37,035 nt of DNA from an uncultured Oscillospiraceae bacterium (GCA_947581795.1 CANPVS010000061.1:1-37035); one strand, 5' to 3'. Shown: positions 15,936-24,581, counted from the first letter of the stretch. Numbers and translations: made by a program. The notes: generated by a model from the sequence alone, not told the origin.

Positions 15936-17024
15936 ATGTCGAGCCGAGTTTTCCAAAGCGTGATCCTGCAGATGAAGGACGCCAGCAAGCGCTGCTTCGG
16001 CGTCGTGGACGAGCAGGGCAATGTGATCGCGTCCAGCGACCTGTCTCTCATGGGATTTTCCATCGGGGACATACACCTTGCCGCCCAGGAAGCGGGAACG
16101 GAACTGTTCGTGGTGTCGGGCAGGACCTGCCGTGTCATCGGTTCCGGCGGCAGAGGCGTCTACGTGGCCTTCGTGGACGGCCAGGATGAGGCCGCCCGGA
16201 GCATCTGCATCCTGATCTCCGTCGCGCTGGCGGAGGCCAAGAGCAGCTACGACGACAAGCATGACACCACGACCTTCGTAAAGAACATCATCTCCGACAA
16301 CATCCTTCCGGGCGACGTGTACGTTCGGGCCAAGGAGCTGGGCTTCAACGCCGAGACGCCCCGGGGCGTGTTTGTCGTGCGGCAGAACGCCGGCGCGGAG
16401 ATGGCGGTGCTGGAGTACCTGCAGAACCTCTATCCCGCCCGGGACAAGGACTTCGTCCTGTCCATGAGCGAGACGGATATCGTCATCATCCGGGAGCTGC
16501 AGCCGGGCTTCGACTCCGCGGAGCTGGAGCGCACCGCCCAGCAGATCCAGCGCAGCCTGGAGCAGGACATGGGCATCCACTGCGTGGTGGGCATCGGCTC
16601 GCCGGTGCTGCACCTGCGGGAGCTGGCAGACCGGTACAAGGAGGCCGAGACCGCCATCGACGTGGGCAAGGTCTTTGAGAACGACCAGACGGTCATCAGC
16701 TATGAGAGCCTGGGCATCGGGCGCATCATCTATCAGCTTCCCACGACGCTGTGCGAGATGTTCCTGAACGAGGTGTTCAAGAAGAGCCCCATCGAGAGCC
16801 TGGACCAGGAGACCCTGTATACCATCAACAAGTTTTTCGAGAACAACCTGAACGTGTCCGAGACCAGCCGGAAGCTGTTCGTGCACCGCAACACCCTGGT
16901 GTACCGCCTGGAGAAGATCAAGAAGCTCACCGGCCTGGACCTGCGGGAATTCGACCACGCCATCGTGTTCAAGGTCGCGCTCATGGTAAAGCAGTACCTG
17001 GATTCCCAGAACGCACGTTACTGA
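15936..17024 (+). CDS. CdaR/PucR-family transcriptional regulator
   Basis: A 362-residue protein built like CdaR-type regulators. An N-terminal sensory part (SRVFQSVILQMKDASKRC, GVVDEQGNVIASSDLS) is followed by a central GGDEF-like linker region (about residues 165-285). A C-terminal PucR-type helix-turn-helix covers about residues 300-357 (NLNVSETSRKLFVHRNTLVY, RLEKIKKLTGLDL). In other bacteria such proteins sense sugar diacids or purine-related ligands. The ligand here is unknown. The GGGGGTAGG site supports this ATG. It lies 21 bp before ftsE under a shared promoter, an unusual partner for a division/cell-wall operon. Autoregulation or control of ftsEX is an inference. Confidence 0.88.
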   Translation: MSSRVFQSVILQMKDASKRCFGVVDEQGNVIASSDLSLMGFSIGDIHLAAQEAGTELFVVSGRTCRVIGSGGRGVYVAFVDGQDEAARSICILISVALAEAKSSYDDKHDTTTFVKNIISDNILPGDVYVRAKELGFNAETPRGVFVVRQNAGAEMAVLEYLQNLYPARDKDFVLSMSETDIVIIRELQPGFDSAELERTAQQIQRSLEQDMGIHCVVGIGSPVLHLRELADRYKEAETAIDVGKVFENDQTVISYESLGIGRIIYQLPTTLCEMFLNEVFKKSPIESLDQETLYTINKFFENNLNVSETSRKLFVHRNTLVYRLEKIKKLTGLDLREFDHAIVFKVALMVKQYLDSQNARY

Positions 17025-17045
17025 TCTCGCGGAGGCCCCTTTTCT

Positions 17046-17744
17046 ATGGTCCTATTCGATAATGTTTCCATGACATACCCCGGCGGGGACATGCGCGCCA
17101 TCGACGAGATGTCCTTCGCCATCGACGACGGCGAATTCGTGTTCCTCGTGGGCCCCTCGGGCAGCGGCAAGACCTCCATCATCAAGCTCATCACCGGCGA
17201 GGTCCGGGCCGACAGCGGGGAACTGAACGTGAACGGCTTCGACCTGCGCCGCATCCGGCGGGGAAAGCTGCCGGCCCTGCGCCGGACCATCGGCGTCATC
17301 TTCCAGGATTTCCGTCTCATCGACGATATGACGGTCTATGACAATGTGGCCTTTGCCATGCATGTAGTGGGCGCCTCCAACCGGGAGATCCGGCGGCGGG
17401 TGCCCTATGTGCTGGATCTGGTAGGCCTGTCCGGGCGGGAGAAGCGCTTCCCCCGGGAGGTCTCCGGCGGCGAGCAGCAGCGCGTCGCCGTGGCGCGGGC
17501 CATCGTCAACAGCCCCCAGCTTCTCATCGCGGACGAGCCCACGGGCAACCTGGACCCGGCCCGCAGCCTGGAGCTGATGCTGCTCATGGACCGGATCAAC
17601 GACAACGAGATGGGCACCACCGTGCTGGTGGTGACCCACGAGAAGGAGCTGGTCAACTCCTTCTCCAAGCGGGTCGTCGCCATCGAGGACGGCCGGGTGA
17701 TCTCCGACGGAATGGACGGGTACTACAGCTATGAAATCCAGTAA
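17046..17744 (+). CDS. ftsE: Cell division ATP-binding protein FtsE
   Basis: ABC-type ATPase of the FtsEX complex, which couples ATP hydrolysis in the cytoplasm to activation of wall hydrolases outside the cell during division or elongation; 232 residues. Walker A is GPSGSGKT at 36-43, the signature [15 protein letters not shown] starts at 139, Walker [13 protein letters not shown] starts at 159, and the switch histidine is in VTHEKEL. Short length and the FtsE-like [20 protein letters not shown] (Q-loop region) fit FtsE rather than a general transporter ATPase. It overlaps ftsX by 14 bp and is followed by two M23 peptidases and an S41 peptidase. Confidence 0.97.
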   Translation: MVLFDNVSMTYPGGDMRAIDEMSFAIDDGEFVFLVGPSGSGKTSIIKLITGEVRADSGELNVNGFDLRRIRRGKLPALRRTIGVIFQDFRLIDDMTVYDNVAFAMHVVGASNREIRRRVPYVLDLVGLSGREKRFPREVSGGEQQRVAVARAIVNSPQLLIADEPTGNLDPARSLELMLLMDRINDNEMGTTVLVVTHEKELVNSFSKRVVAIEDGRVISDGMDGYYSYEIQ

Positions 17745-18618
17745 GATCGGCTACCTCATCAAAGAGGGCTTCAAATCCATCGGCACCCACGGGTTCATGT
17801 CCTTTGCGTCGGTGACCATCATCATCGCCTGCCTCGTCATCATGGGAAGCTTCACCCTCATCGCGGTGAACATCGACTCCATGCTGGACAGCCTGGAGGC
17901 CGAGAACCAGGTGGTGGCCTATGTGGAGGAGACCTTCTCCGAGGAGGAGGCCCGGGCCCTGCAGCCAGAGATCGAGTACATATCCAACGTCCGGCTGTGC
18001 CGGTTCGTGCCCCGGGCGGAGGCCATGGAGGAATTCGCCTCTCAGTTCGAGAACCAGGCCCTGTTCCAGGACGTGGACGCCTCGGTGCTCCGGGACCGGT
18101 ACATCATCTATCTCAACGACATCTCCCTCATGGAGCAGACCCAGGAGGAGCTCTACAATATCATCGGCGTGGCCAACGTGGACGCCCACCTGGGCGTGGC
18201 GGAGGGCTTCGTGGCCGTGCGCAACGTGGTCAGCGCCGTGAGCCTTATCCTTGTGGTGGTTCTGGTGGTGGTGAGCGTGTTCATCATGGCCAACACCGTC
18301 AAGCTTGCCACATTGAGCCGGCGGGAGGAGATCGCCATCATGAAGATGGTGGGCGCCTCCAACTGGTTCATCCGCTTCCCCTTCATCGTGGAGGGCCTGG
18401 TGCTGGGGCTTTTGGGCGCCATCATCGCCTTCCTGCTGGAGTGGAGCGTCTACGACGTGGTCACCAACCGCATCATCGCCGGCGTGATAGGCCGGCTGGT
18501 GTCGGTGATCCCCTTCTCCCAGCTGAGCCCCATCGTGCTGCCGGTGTATCTGGGGGTGGGTCTCGCCGTGGGCGTGTTCGGAAGCACCATCGCCATCCGC
18601 AATTACCTGCAGGTGTGA
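17731..18618 (+). CDS. ftsX: Cell division membrane protein FtsX
   Basis: Membrane subunit of FtsEX, 295 residues. Topology is typical: a cytoplasmic N-terminus, TM1 at about 22-48 (SFASVTIIIACLVIMGSFTL), an extracellular loop to about residue 165 that should contact the hydrolase, then three C-terminal helices. The FtsX hallmark between TM2 and TM3 is present (ANTVKLATLSRREEIAIMK, MVGASNWFIRFPFIVEG). The start overlaps the ftsE end by 14 bp, so the two are translationally coupled. The two downstream secreted coiled-coil M23 proteins are the natural partners of the extracellular loop. Confidence 0.96.
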   Translation: MKSSKIGYLIKEGFKSIGTHGFMSFASVTIIIACLVIMGSFTLIAVNIDSMLDSLEAENQVVAYVEETFSEEEARALQPEIEYISNVRLCRFVPRAEAMEEFASQFENQALFQDVDASVLRDRYIIYLNDISLMEQTQEELYNIIGVANVDAHLGVAEGFVAVRNVVSAVSLILVVVLVVVSVFIMANTVKLATLSRREEIAIMKMVGASNWFIRFPFIVEGLVLGLLGAIIAFLLEWSVYDVVTNRIIAGVIGRLVSVIPFSQLSPIVLPVYLGVGLAVGVFGSTIAIRNYLQV

Positions 18619-18669
18619 GGACGGTTTGTCCTTGCATCGAACTACGAGAGGACTGATCCTCGGGGAGGA

Positions 18670-19881
18670 ATGATGAGAAAGCACCTTCGGGCCCGTCCGC
18701 TGCTGGCGGGCCTTCTGGCGGCCTGGATGCTCCTGTGCGCCGTGCCCGCCTACGCCGCGTCCAGTGAGGACATCCAGGACGAGATAGACGACCTGACCGG
18801 CCAGCAGAGCGACATCCAGAGCCAGATCGACGACATGCAGAGCCGCATCGACGGCCTGGAATACCAGCAGGCCAGCGTTTTGGAGAAAAAGGAACTGCTG
18901 GACCGGAAGAACGACCTGGCCGCCCAGGAGCTGGAAGTGCTCCAGGAGCAGGTGGCCATCACGGACGGCATGATCGCCGCGGTCCAGGAGGACCTGACCC
19001 AGGCCCGGGCCGAGGAGTCCGCCCAGAAGGAGCGCTGGCTCCGCCGCCTGCGGGCCATGGAGGAGACCTCCAACGTGAGCTATATCGAGGTGCTTTTTGA
19101 GGCCACCAGCTTTTCCGACCTCATTTCCCGCCTGGACATGGTGGGAGAGGTCATGGCCTATGACGAGGACCTGGAGGCGGCCTATACCGCTTCCCGCCGG
19201 AAGGTGGAGGACCTGGAGGTCAGGGCCGAGACCATGCTGGCGGAGAACGAGCAGCGCAGACAGGACGTGGAACAGAAACAGGCCCAGCTGGTGGCGGACA
19301 TCAACGCCGCCTGCGACCTGATCGCCTCCATGGAGGGCAATATCGCCGACGTCCGGGCCGCCCTGGAGGTGGAGGAAGCCACAAAGGCGGAGCTGGCCGC
19401 CATCATCGCGGAGAAACAGGAGGAACTGGAAAAGGCCAAGGCCGCCGAGGGCACGGCCAGCCCCGGTTCCGTCACCGGCTCGGGCTTCATCTGGCCCAGC
19501 TATACGAAGCTGCTCACCAGCTATTACGGCCCTCGGTATCTGGAGCTGTACGGCTATACCCGGATGCACGCCGGCGTGGACATCGGCGCCAGCTATGGCT
19601 CCCAGATCTGGGCCGCCCAGGCGGGCACGGTCATCACCGCCGACTGGTACGGCGGCTACGGCAAGTGCGTCATGGTGATGCACGACAACGGCTACACCAC
19701 CCTGTACGGCCACATGTCCTCCATCGCCGTGTATAACGGCCAGACCGTGACCCAGGGCCAGGTGCTGGGCTATGTGGGCTCCACCGGCAATTCCACGGGA
19801 CCCCACCTGCATTTTGAGATACGCTCCAACGCGAACCCCTCCACCACCTACGATCCGGAGAGCTTCGTCTACTACGGCTGA
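18670..19881 (+). CDS. Secreted coiled-coil M23 (LytM) peptidoglycan endopeptidase, copy 1
   Basis: A 403-residue exported protein. The signal peptide covers about residues 1-29 (LLAGLLAAWMLLCAVPAYA with cleavage near AYA/A). Residues about 30-265 form a long charged coiled coil, and about 275-400 an M23 peptidase domain. The zinc and catalytic residues are intact: H300 and D304 (HAGVDIG), H379 and H381 (HLHFE), plus YGHM. It therefore looks like an active peptidase, unlike E. coli EnvC, whose LytM site is degenerate. The architecture matches EnvC/PcsB-type partners of FtsEX, and it follows ftsX by 51 bp. The GGGGAGG site (18662-18668) almost touches ATG 18670, so the second ATG at 18673 is a reasonable alternative start. 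Confidence 0.92.
   Translation: MMRKHLRARPLLAGLLAAWMLLCAVPAYAASSEDIQDEIDDLTGQQSDIQSQIDDMQSRIDGLEYQQASVLEKKELLDRKNDLAAQELEVLQEQVAITDGMIAAVQEDLTQARAEESAQKERWLRRLRAMEETSNVSYIEVLFEATSFSDLISRLDMVGEVMAYDEDLEAAYTASRRKVEDLEVRAETMLAENEQRRQDVEQKQAQLVADINAACDLIASMEGNIADVRAALEVEEATKAELAAIIAEKQEELEKAKAAEGTASPGSVTGSGFIWPSYTKLLTSYYGPRYLELYGYTRMHAGVDIGASYGSQIWAAQAGTVITADWYGGYGKCVMVMHDNGYTTLYGHMSSIAVYNGQTVTQGQVLGYVGSTGNSTGPHLHFEIRSNANPSTTYDPESFVYYG
19746..19790 (+). repeat. 45-bp exact direct repeat, copy 1
   Basis: Identical at every base to 21094-21138. It encodes the TQGQVLGYVGSTGN segment in the M23 domain of copy 1. The flanking codons differ, so identity is sharply bounded, as expected for recent gene conversion or strong constraint. 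Confidence 0.85.
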
Positions 19882-19927
19882 ACGGCCATAGACCGCAAGA
19901 CCGACCCGCGCATTTTAGGAGGACCCA

Positions 19928-21223
19928 ATGAAGAAACGCAAAGCATTTATATCCGCCGTTTGCATCATGCTGGTGGTGCTGATGGTCCTGTCCATCACGG
20001 TCATGGTCATCGCCCCCAACGCCCATGCCCAGACCAGCGATGAGATCCAGGACGAGATAGACGAGCTGAACAGCCAGCGCTATGCCATCCAGGGACGCAT
20101 GGACGACCTGCAGGACGAGATAGACAGCCTGGACTATGAAAAGGCCAACGCCCTGGAGAAGAAGCTCATGCTGGACCAGAAGAACCAGCTTGCCCAGGAG
20201 GAGCTGGAGGTCATCGACGAGCAGATCGCCATCATCGACAACATGATCGCCAACGTGCAGGAGGACCTGAACAGGGCCCGGGCGGAGGAGGAGTACCAGC
20301 GCCAGCGGTGGCTGACCCGGCTGCGCGCCATGGAGGAGACCTCCGACGTGAGCTACATCGAGGTGCTCTTTGAGGCCAGCAGCTTTTCCGACCTTCTGAC
20401 CCGCCTGGACCTGGTGGGCGAGGTCATGGAATACGACGAGGACCTGGAGGCGGAGTACATCGCCGCCCGTGAGAACGTGGAGACCCTGGAGGCCCAGGCG
20501 GAGACCATGTTCGCCGAGAACGAGGTCCGCCGCCAGGAGCAGGAGACCCGCCGGGCCCAGCTGGAGGCCGACACCGCGGCCGCCTGCGAGCTGATCTCCG
20601 CCATGGAGAACAACATCGACGAGTACAACAAGACCATCGAAGAGGAAGAGGCCACCATGGCCCAGGTCACTTCTCTGGTGGTCCAGAAGGAGAAGGAGCT
20701 GAAGGAGGCCAAGGCCGCCGAGGAGGCGGAACGTCTCCGGAAGCTGGCCGAAGCCCAGGCCGCGGCCGCAGCCGCAGCCGGCGGCACCAGCTCTGCGCCC
20801 GCCCCCAGCCTGGGCGGCGGCAGCGGTACCTGGATGATGTGGCCCAGCTATACCACCTACCTGACCTCCCGGTACGGCATGCGCGTCAACCCCGTCTCCG
20901 GCATCTATAAGCTCCACTCTGGCTGCGATATCGGCGCCAAGTACGGCAGTTCCATCTATTCCGCCGCGGCCGGCACGGTGATCCTGGCCGGCTGGAACGG
21001 CGGCTACGGCAACTGCGTGATGGTGAACCACGGAAATGGTTATACTACTCTGTACGGCCACATGAGTTCCATCGCCGTGTCCAACGGCCAGAGCGTGACC
21101 CAGGGCCAGGTGCTGGGCTATGTGGGCTCCACCGGCAACTCCACCGGCCCCCATCTGCACTTTGAGGTACGGGCCAGCGCCACCGGTGCCACCATGGACC
21201 CCATGGCGTTCAGCTACTATTGA
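19928..21223 (+). CDS. Secreted coiled-coil M23 (LytM) peptidoglycan endopeptidase, copy 2
   Basis: A 431-residue paralogue of the preceding protein: signal peptide (about 1-36, ending NAHAQ), coiled coil, then an M23 domain. The two copies align over nearly the whole length (for example RLRAMEETSDVSYIEVLFEA here and RLRAMEETSNVSYIEVLFEA upstream). This copy has an extra alanine-rich and Ser/Pro/Gly linker (about 276-300) before the peptidase domain. Metal and catalytic residues are intact: H330, D334, H409 and H411. An AGGAGGA site precedes the ATG. It probably arose by tandem duplication and may also be an FtsEX-controlled endopeptidase. Different linkers suggest divergence in reach or activation. 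Confidence 0.92.
   Translation: MKKRKAFISAVCIMLVVLMVLSITVMVIAPNAHAQTSDEIQDEIDELNSQRYAIQGRMDDLQDEIDSLDYEKANALEKKLMLDQKNQLAQEELEVIDEQIAIIDNMIANVQEDLNRARAEEEYQRQRWLTRLRAMEETSDVSYIEVLFEASSFSDLLTRLDLVGEVMEYDEDLEAEYIAARENVETLEAQAETMFAENEVRRQEQETRRAQLEADTAAACELISAMENNIDEYNKTIEEEEATMAQVTSLVVQKEKELKEAKAAEEAERLRKLAEAQAAAAAAAGGTSSAPAPSLGGGSGTWMMWPSYTTYLTSRYGMRVNPVSGIYKLHSGCDIGAKYGSSIYSAAAGTVILAGWNGGYGNCVMVNHGNGYTTLYGHMSSIAVSNGQSVTQGQVLGYVGSTGNSTGPHLHFEVRASATGATMDPMAFSYY
21094..21138 (+). repeat. 45-bp exact direct repeat, copy 2
   Basis: The second copy of the sequence at 19746-19790, in the same position of the paralogous M23 domain, 1348 bp downstream. Crossover between the two would delete one peptidase gene and leave a chimera in frame. 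Confidence 0.85.
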
Positions 21224-21244
21224 CAGACCGATGATATGACCGGA

Positions 21245-21273
21245 CCGGGCGGCTTTTTGTCGCCCGGCCTTTT
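21245..21273 (+). terminator. Hairpin with U tract between M23 copy 2 and the S41 gene (possible terminator/attenuator)
   Basis: CCGGGCG (21245-21251) and CGCCCGG (21261-21267) form a 7-bp GC stem with a 9-nt loop, followed by CCTTTT. It lies between the M23 stop and the S41 start, so it may reduce rather than abolish expression of the S41 gene. Confidence 0.5.
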
Positions 21274-21292
21274 GTGACGAAAGGAGATGCCC

Positions 21293-22453
21293 ATGGGTAA
21301 GGGCATGAGATACGCGCTGGCCGCCCTGGGCGGCGCGGCCGCGGCCCTGCTGGCACTGACCGTGGCCTGCGGCGGCTTTTCCGACCTGTTCCGGGCGGCA
21401 CGGTTCGCCTGGGTGATGCGCCTTCTGGATGTGAACTATGTGGGCGAGCTGGACCCGGATGAGGTCACGGACCGGGCCCTGACCGCGGCGGTGCAGGGCC
21501 TGGACGGCTGGAGCTACTACATGGATGCCGAGGCCCTGGCCGCCTACGACGACTACCAGGCCAACCAGTACCAGGGCATCGGCGTTACGGTGATGAAGGA
21601 CGCCGAGGCCGGCGGCATCCGGGTGGTGGCCCTGGAAAAGGACGGCCCGGCCCAGCAGGCGGGCATCCTGGCCGGGGATGTGATCCTGGCCGCGGACGGT
21701 CAGAGCATGGCGGAGAGGACCACCGACGATCTCCGGGCCGTCATCCAGGCGGATTTCGGCGGTTCTGTGCGCCTCACGGTCCGGCGGGCCGACGGCACGG
21801 AAGAGGACGTGACCGTGTCCTGCCAGGTGGTCTACGACAACCCGGTGAGCGGGGAGCTTCTGCGGGACCACGTGGGCTATATCGCCATCGAGAATTTCCA
21901 CACCGGCGCGGGCCAGGAGGCCCTGGACATGATAGACGAGCTGCTGGACCAGGGGGCGGACTGCCTCCTGTTCGACCTGCGGGACGACCCGGGGGGCGTG
22001 GTGGCGGAGCTCATCCAGGTCCTGGACCGGCTGCTGCCGGAGGGGACCATCCTGAGCCAGACGGACAAGGCGGGCCATGAGCATGTGCTGACTTCGGACG
22101 CCGTGTGCCTGGACGTGCCCATGGCGGTGGTGGTGAACGCCGAAAGCTGCAGCGCCGCGGAGCTGTTCGCCGAGATCCTGCGGGAGTACGATATGGCCAC
22201 GGTGGTGGGCGAGGCCACTACAGGAAAATCCCGCAGTCAGGTGACCTACAACGTCCTTGGCGGCGGGGCGGTGCATCTTTCCCACTACTGTTATCTGACC
22301 CACGACGGCATCGACCTGTGGGAGTGGGGAGGCATCGTGCCGGACGTGGAGGTGTCCCTCACCCAGGAGCAGGCGTCCCTTCGGGCCACCGGGTGGCTGG
22401 AGACGGAGGACGACCCCCAGATCCAGGCGGCTTTGGACCTGCTGGACGCTTGA
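21293..22453 (+). CDS. S41 family (CtpA/CtpB-type) carboxy-terminal processing peptidase
   Basis: A secreted or membrane-tethered serine protease, 386 residues from ATG 21293. An N-terminal hydrophobic helix (RYALAALGGAAAALLALTVA) is followed by a PDZ domain (about 90-175, KDGPAQQAGILAGDVILAAD) and the S41 catalytic domain. The Ser-Lys dyad is visible: S287 in SCSAAELFAEI and K312 in TTGKSRSQ, exactly 25 residues apart, with the supporting glutamine four residues after the lysine, as in CtpB. An ATG at 21287 directly abuts the AAGGAG site (21281-21286), whereas 21293 has 6-bp spacing, hence the chosen start. Its place after FtsEX and M23 genes suggests a role in trimming wall enzymes or their regulators, which is inference. 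Confidence 0.93.
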   Translation: MGKGMRYALAALGGAAAALLALTVACGGFSDLFRAARFAWVMRLLDVNYVGELDPDEVTDRALTAAVQGLDGWSYYMDAEALAAYDDYQANQYQGIGVTVMKDAEAGGIRVVALEKDGPAQQAGILAGDVILAADGQSMAERTTDDLRAVIQADFGGSVRLTVRRADGTEEDVTVSCQVVYDNPVSGELLRDHVGYIAIENFHTGAGQEALDMIDELLDQGADCLLFDLRDDPGGVVAELIQVLDRLLPEGTILSQTDKAGHEHVLTSDAVCLDVPMAVVVNAESCSAAELFAEILREYDMATVVGEATTGKSRSQVTYNVLGGGAVHLSHYCYLTHDGIDLWEWGGIVPDVEVSLTQEQASLRATGWLETEDDPQIQAALDLLDA

Positions 22454-22478
22454 CAGGAAGGGCTTGGATAACTATAAT
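22450..22478 (+). promoter_or_regulatory. Full-consensus promoter for greA-lysS
   Basis: TTGACA at 22450-22455 and TATAAT at 22473-22478 have 17-bp spacing, a perfect match to the housekeeping consensus in both boxes. The -35 box contains the stop codon of the S41 gene (22451-22453). The start is near 22485, about 31 nt before greA. Confidence 0.9.
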
Positions 22479-22515
22479 ATTCGCGGACAAAATTCATTGA
22501 GCGGAGGTATCGGGA

Positions 22516-22989
22516 ATGGCTGACGCGAAATTCAAAATGAGCCGGGAGCGGTATGAGGAGATCGCCAAGGAACTGGAGTATCTCCAGACCGTCCGGGAAA
22601 AAGAGGTCTCCGAACTCATCAAGGAGGCCAGAAGCTACGGCGACCTGTCGGAGAACAGCGAGTACGACGAGGCCAAGACCGAGCAGGGCAAGCTCTATTC
22701 CAAGATCGCGGAGTACAAGAACCTGCTGGAGAACGCCGAGATCGTGGAGCACAACACCCGCGCCGGCGTCATCAGCATCGGCAGCCGGGTCACCGTGAAG
22801 GACGTGGAGCTGGGCGAGGAGGCCGAGTACCAGATCGTGGGCAGCCAGGAGGCCAACCCCATGTCCGGCCGCATCTCCGACGACTCCCCCTTCGGCAAGG
22901 GCCTTATCGGCCACAAGATCGGCGAGACCGTCACCGTGGAGGCTCCCGCCGGGGAGTTCCAGTTCGAGATCCTGAACGTCACCTACTGA
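22516..22989 (+). CDS. greA: Transcription elongation factor GreA
   Basis: GreA enters the secondary channel of RNA polymerase and stimulates cleavage of backtracked RNA; 157 residues, standard length. The N-terminal coiled coil (about 1-75) carries the tip motif GDLSENSEYDEAK with the key acidic residues D43 and E46. The C-terminal FKBP-like domain contains GSRVTVKDVELGEEAEYQIV, SPFGKGLIGHKIGETV and the closing FEILNVTY. A GCGGAGGTA site precedes the ATG. It is followed 31 bp later by lysS, with no promoter or terminator between. Confidence 0.98.
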   Translation: MADAKFKMSRERYEEIAKELEYLQTVREKEVSELIKEARSYGDLSENSEYDEAKTEQGKLYSKIAEYKNLLENAEIVEHNTRAGVISIGSRVTVKDVELGEEAEYQIVGSQEANPMSGRISDDSPFGKGLIGHKIGETVTVEAPAGEFQFEILNVTY

Positions 22990-23020
22990 TCATCATATTA
23001 CAAAAGAGAGGAAGACACCT

Positions 23021-24520
23021 ATGTTCCAGTACGCGTCGGGGTATCGGACCGCGCCCGAGGGCCTGTCCGACGAGATGCTCGTGCGGCGGGAGAAGCTCTT
23101 CAAGCTCCAGGATGCCGAGCGCGACCCCTACCAGATCACCAAATTCACCCGCACCCACTTCTCCAGCGACATCAAAGACAACTACGACGCGCTGGAGGGG
23201 AAACAGGTGTGTGTGGCCGGGCGCATCATGGCAAAGCGCGTCCAGGGCAAGGCGGGCTTCATGGACCTGCAGGACGACAAGGGCCGTATCCAGCTGTACG
23301 TGAGCGTGAACGAGCTGGGCCCGGAGGGCCTGGCGGACGTGAAGAGCTGGGACGTGGGCGACATCGTGGGCGCCGCGGGCGAGGTGTTCAAGACCCGCAC
23401 GGAGGCCATCTCCGTCCATGTCCATGAGATCGGCCTGCTGGCCAAGAGTCTCCGGCCCCTGCCGGAGAAGTTCCACGGCCTCACCGACACGGACCAGCGG
23501 TACCGCCGCCGGTATGTGGACCTCATCATGAACCCGGATTCCCGCCGGGTTTTCGAGCTGCGCACCCGGTTCATCAGCCATGTGCGCCGCTATCTGGACA
23601 GCCGGGGCTATCTGGAGGTGGAGACCCCCGTTCTGGGCACCATCCAGGGCGGCGCCGCCGCCCGGCCCTTTGTCACCCACCACAACACCCTGGACCTGGA
23701 CATGTACATGCGCATCGCCACGGAGCTCAACCTGAAGCGGCTCATCGTGGGCGGCATGGAGCGGGTCTATGAGATCGGCCGCATCTTCCGCAACGAGGGC
23801 ATGGACACCAAGCACAATCCCGAGTTCACCACTCTGGAGATGTATGAGAGCTACGCCAACTTCGAGACCATGATGGACTACGTGGAGGGTATCCTGTCTT
23901 CCGCCGCCATGGAGCTGCGGGGCACCTATGAACTGGAGTGGGGCGGAAACGCCATCAACATGGCCCCCGGCTGGCGCCGGCTCACCATGGTGGACGCGGT
24001 GAAGGAGTACGCCGGGGTGGACTTCGGCGCCATCAGCGATGACGCCGCCGCCGTGGCCGCCGCCAAGGCCGCCGGGGTGGATATGGACAAGAAGGAGCCC
24101 ACCTGGGGCAACGCCCTATACGAGACCTTCGACCAGAAGGTGGAGGAGAAGCTCATCCAGCCCACTTTCATCACCATGTACCCGGTGGAGGTGTCGCCCC
24201 TGGCCAAGCGCAGTCCCGAGGATGGCCGGCTCACCGAGCGGTTCGAGGCCTTCATCAATGCCTGCGAGATGGGCAACGCCTTCTCCGAGTTGAACGACCC
24301 CCTGGACCAGCGGCTCCGCTTTGAGGCCCAGATGGCCCTGAAGGCCAAGGGCGACGAGGAGGCCAACGACATGGACACGGACTTCTGCGAGGCGCTGGAG
24401 TACGGCATGCCGCCCACCGGCGGCCTGGGCATGGGCATTGACCGGGCGGTCATGCTCCTGGCCGGCGTGGACACCATCCGTGATGTGATACTGTTCCCCA
24501 CGATGAAGCCAACGGATTGA
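23021..24520 (+). CDS. lysS: Lysyl-tRNA synthetase, class II
   Basis: Charges tRNA-Lys with lysine; 499 residues, normal length. An N-terminal OB-fold anticodon-binding domain (about 60-150, VCVAGRIMAKRVQGKAGFMD) is followed by the class II catalytic domain. Motif 2 starts at R254 (RIFRNEGMDTKHNPEFTTLE), and motif 3 at about 468-480 (GLGMGIDRAVMLL). The lysine-specific segment TKHNPEFT confirms LysRS over AspRS/AsnRS. The AGAGAGGAAG site supports the ATG. It is co-transcribed with greA, a common pairing in Firmicutes, and ends at a strong terminator. Confidence 0.98.
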   Translation: MFQYASGYRTAPEGLSDEMLVRREKLFKLQDAERDPYQITKFTRTHFSSDIKDNYDALEGKQVCVAGRIMAKRVQGKAGFMDLQDDKGRIQLYVSVNELGPEGLADVKSWDVGDIVGAAGEVFKTRTEAISVHVHEIGLLAKSLRPLPEKFHGLTDTDQRYRRRYVDLIMNPDSRRVFELRTRFISHVRRYLDSRGYLEVETPVLGTIQGGAAARPFVTHHNTLDLDMYMRIATELNLKRLIVGGMERVYEIGRIFRNEGMDTKHNPEFTTLEMYESYANFETMMDYVEGILSSAAMELRGTYELEWGGNAINMAPGWRRLTMVDAVKEYAGVDFGAISDDAAAVAAAKAAGVDMDKKEPTWGNALYETFDQKVEEKLIQPTFITMYPVEVSPLAKRSPEDGRLTERFEAFINACEMGNAFSELNDPLDQRLRFEAQMALKAKGDEEANDMDTDFCEALEYGMPPTGGLGMGIDRAVMLLAGVDTIRDVILFPTMKPTD

Positions 24521-24581
24521 AAAAGCCCTGTTTCCGGGCGTTTCAGGGACCCTTTATAACGCTATATTGAGAGGATGCGAT

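Noticed and set aside
18641-18661. GAGGA/TCCTC hairpin just before the first M23 gene as a riboswitch-like element
   Set aside because: A 5-bp stem next to a purine-rich ribosome site is easily expected by chance.
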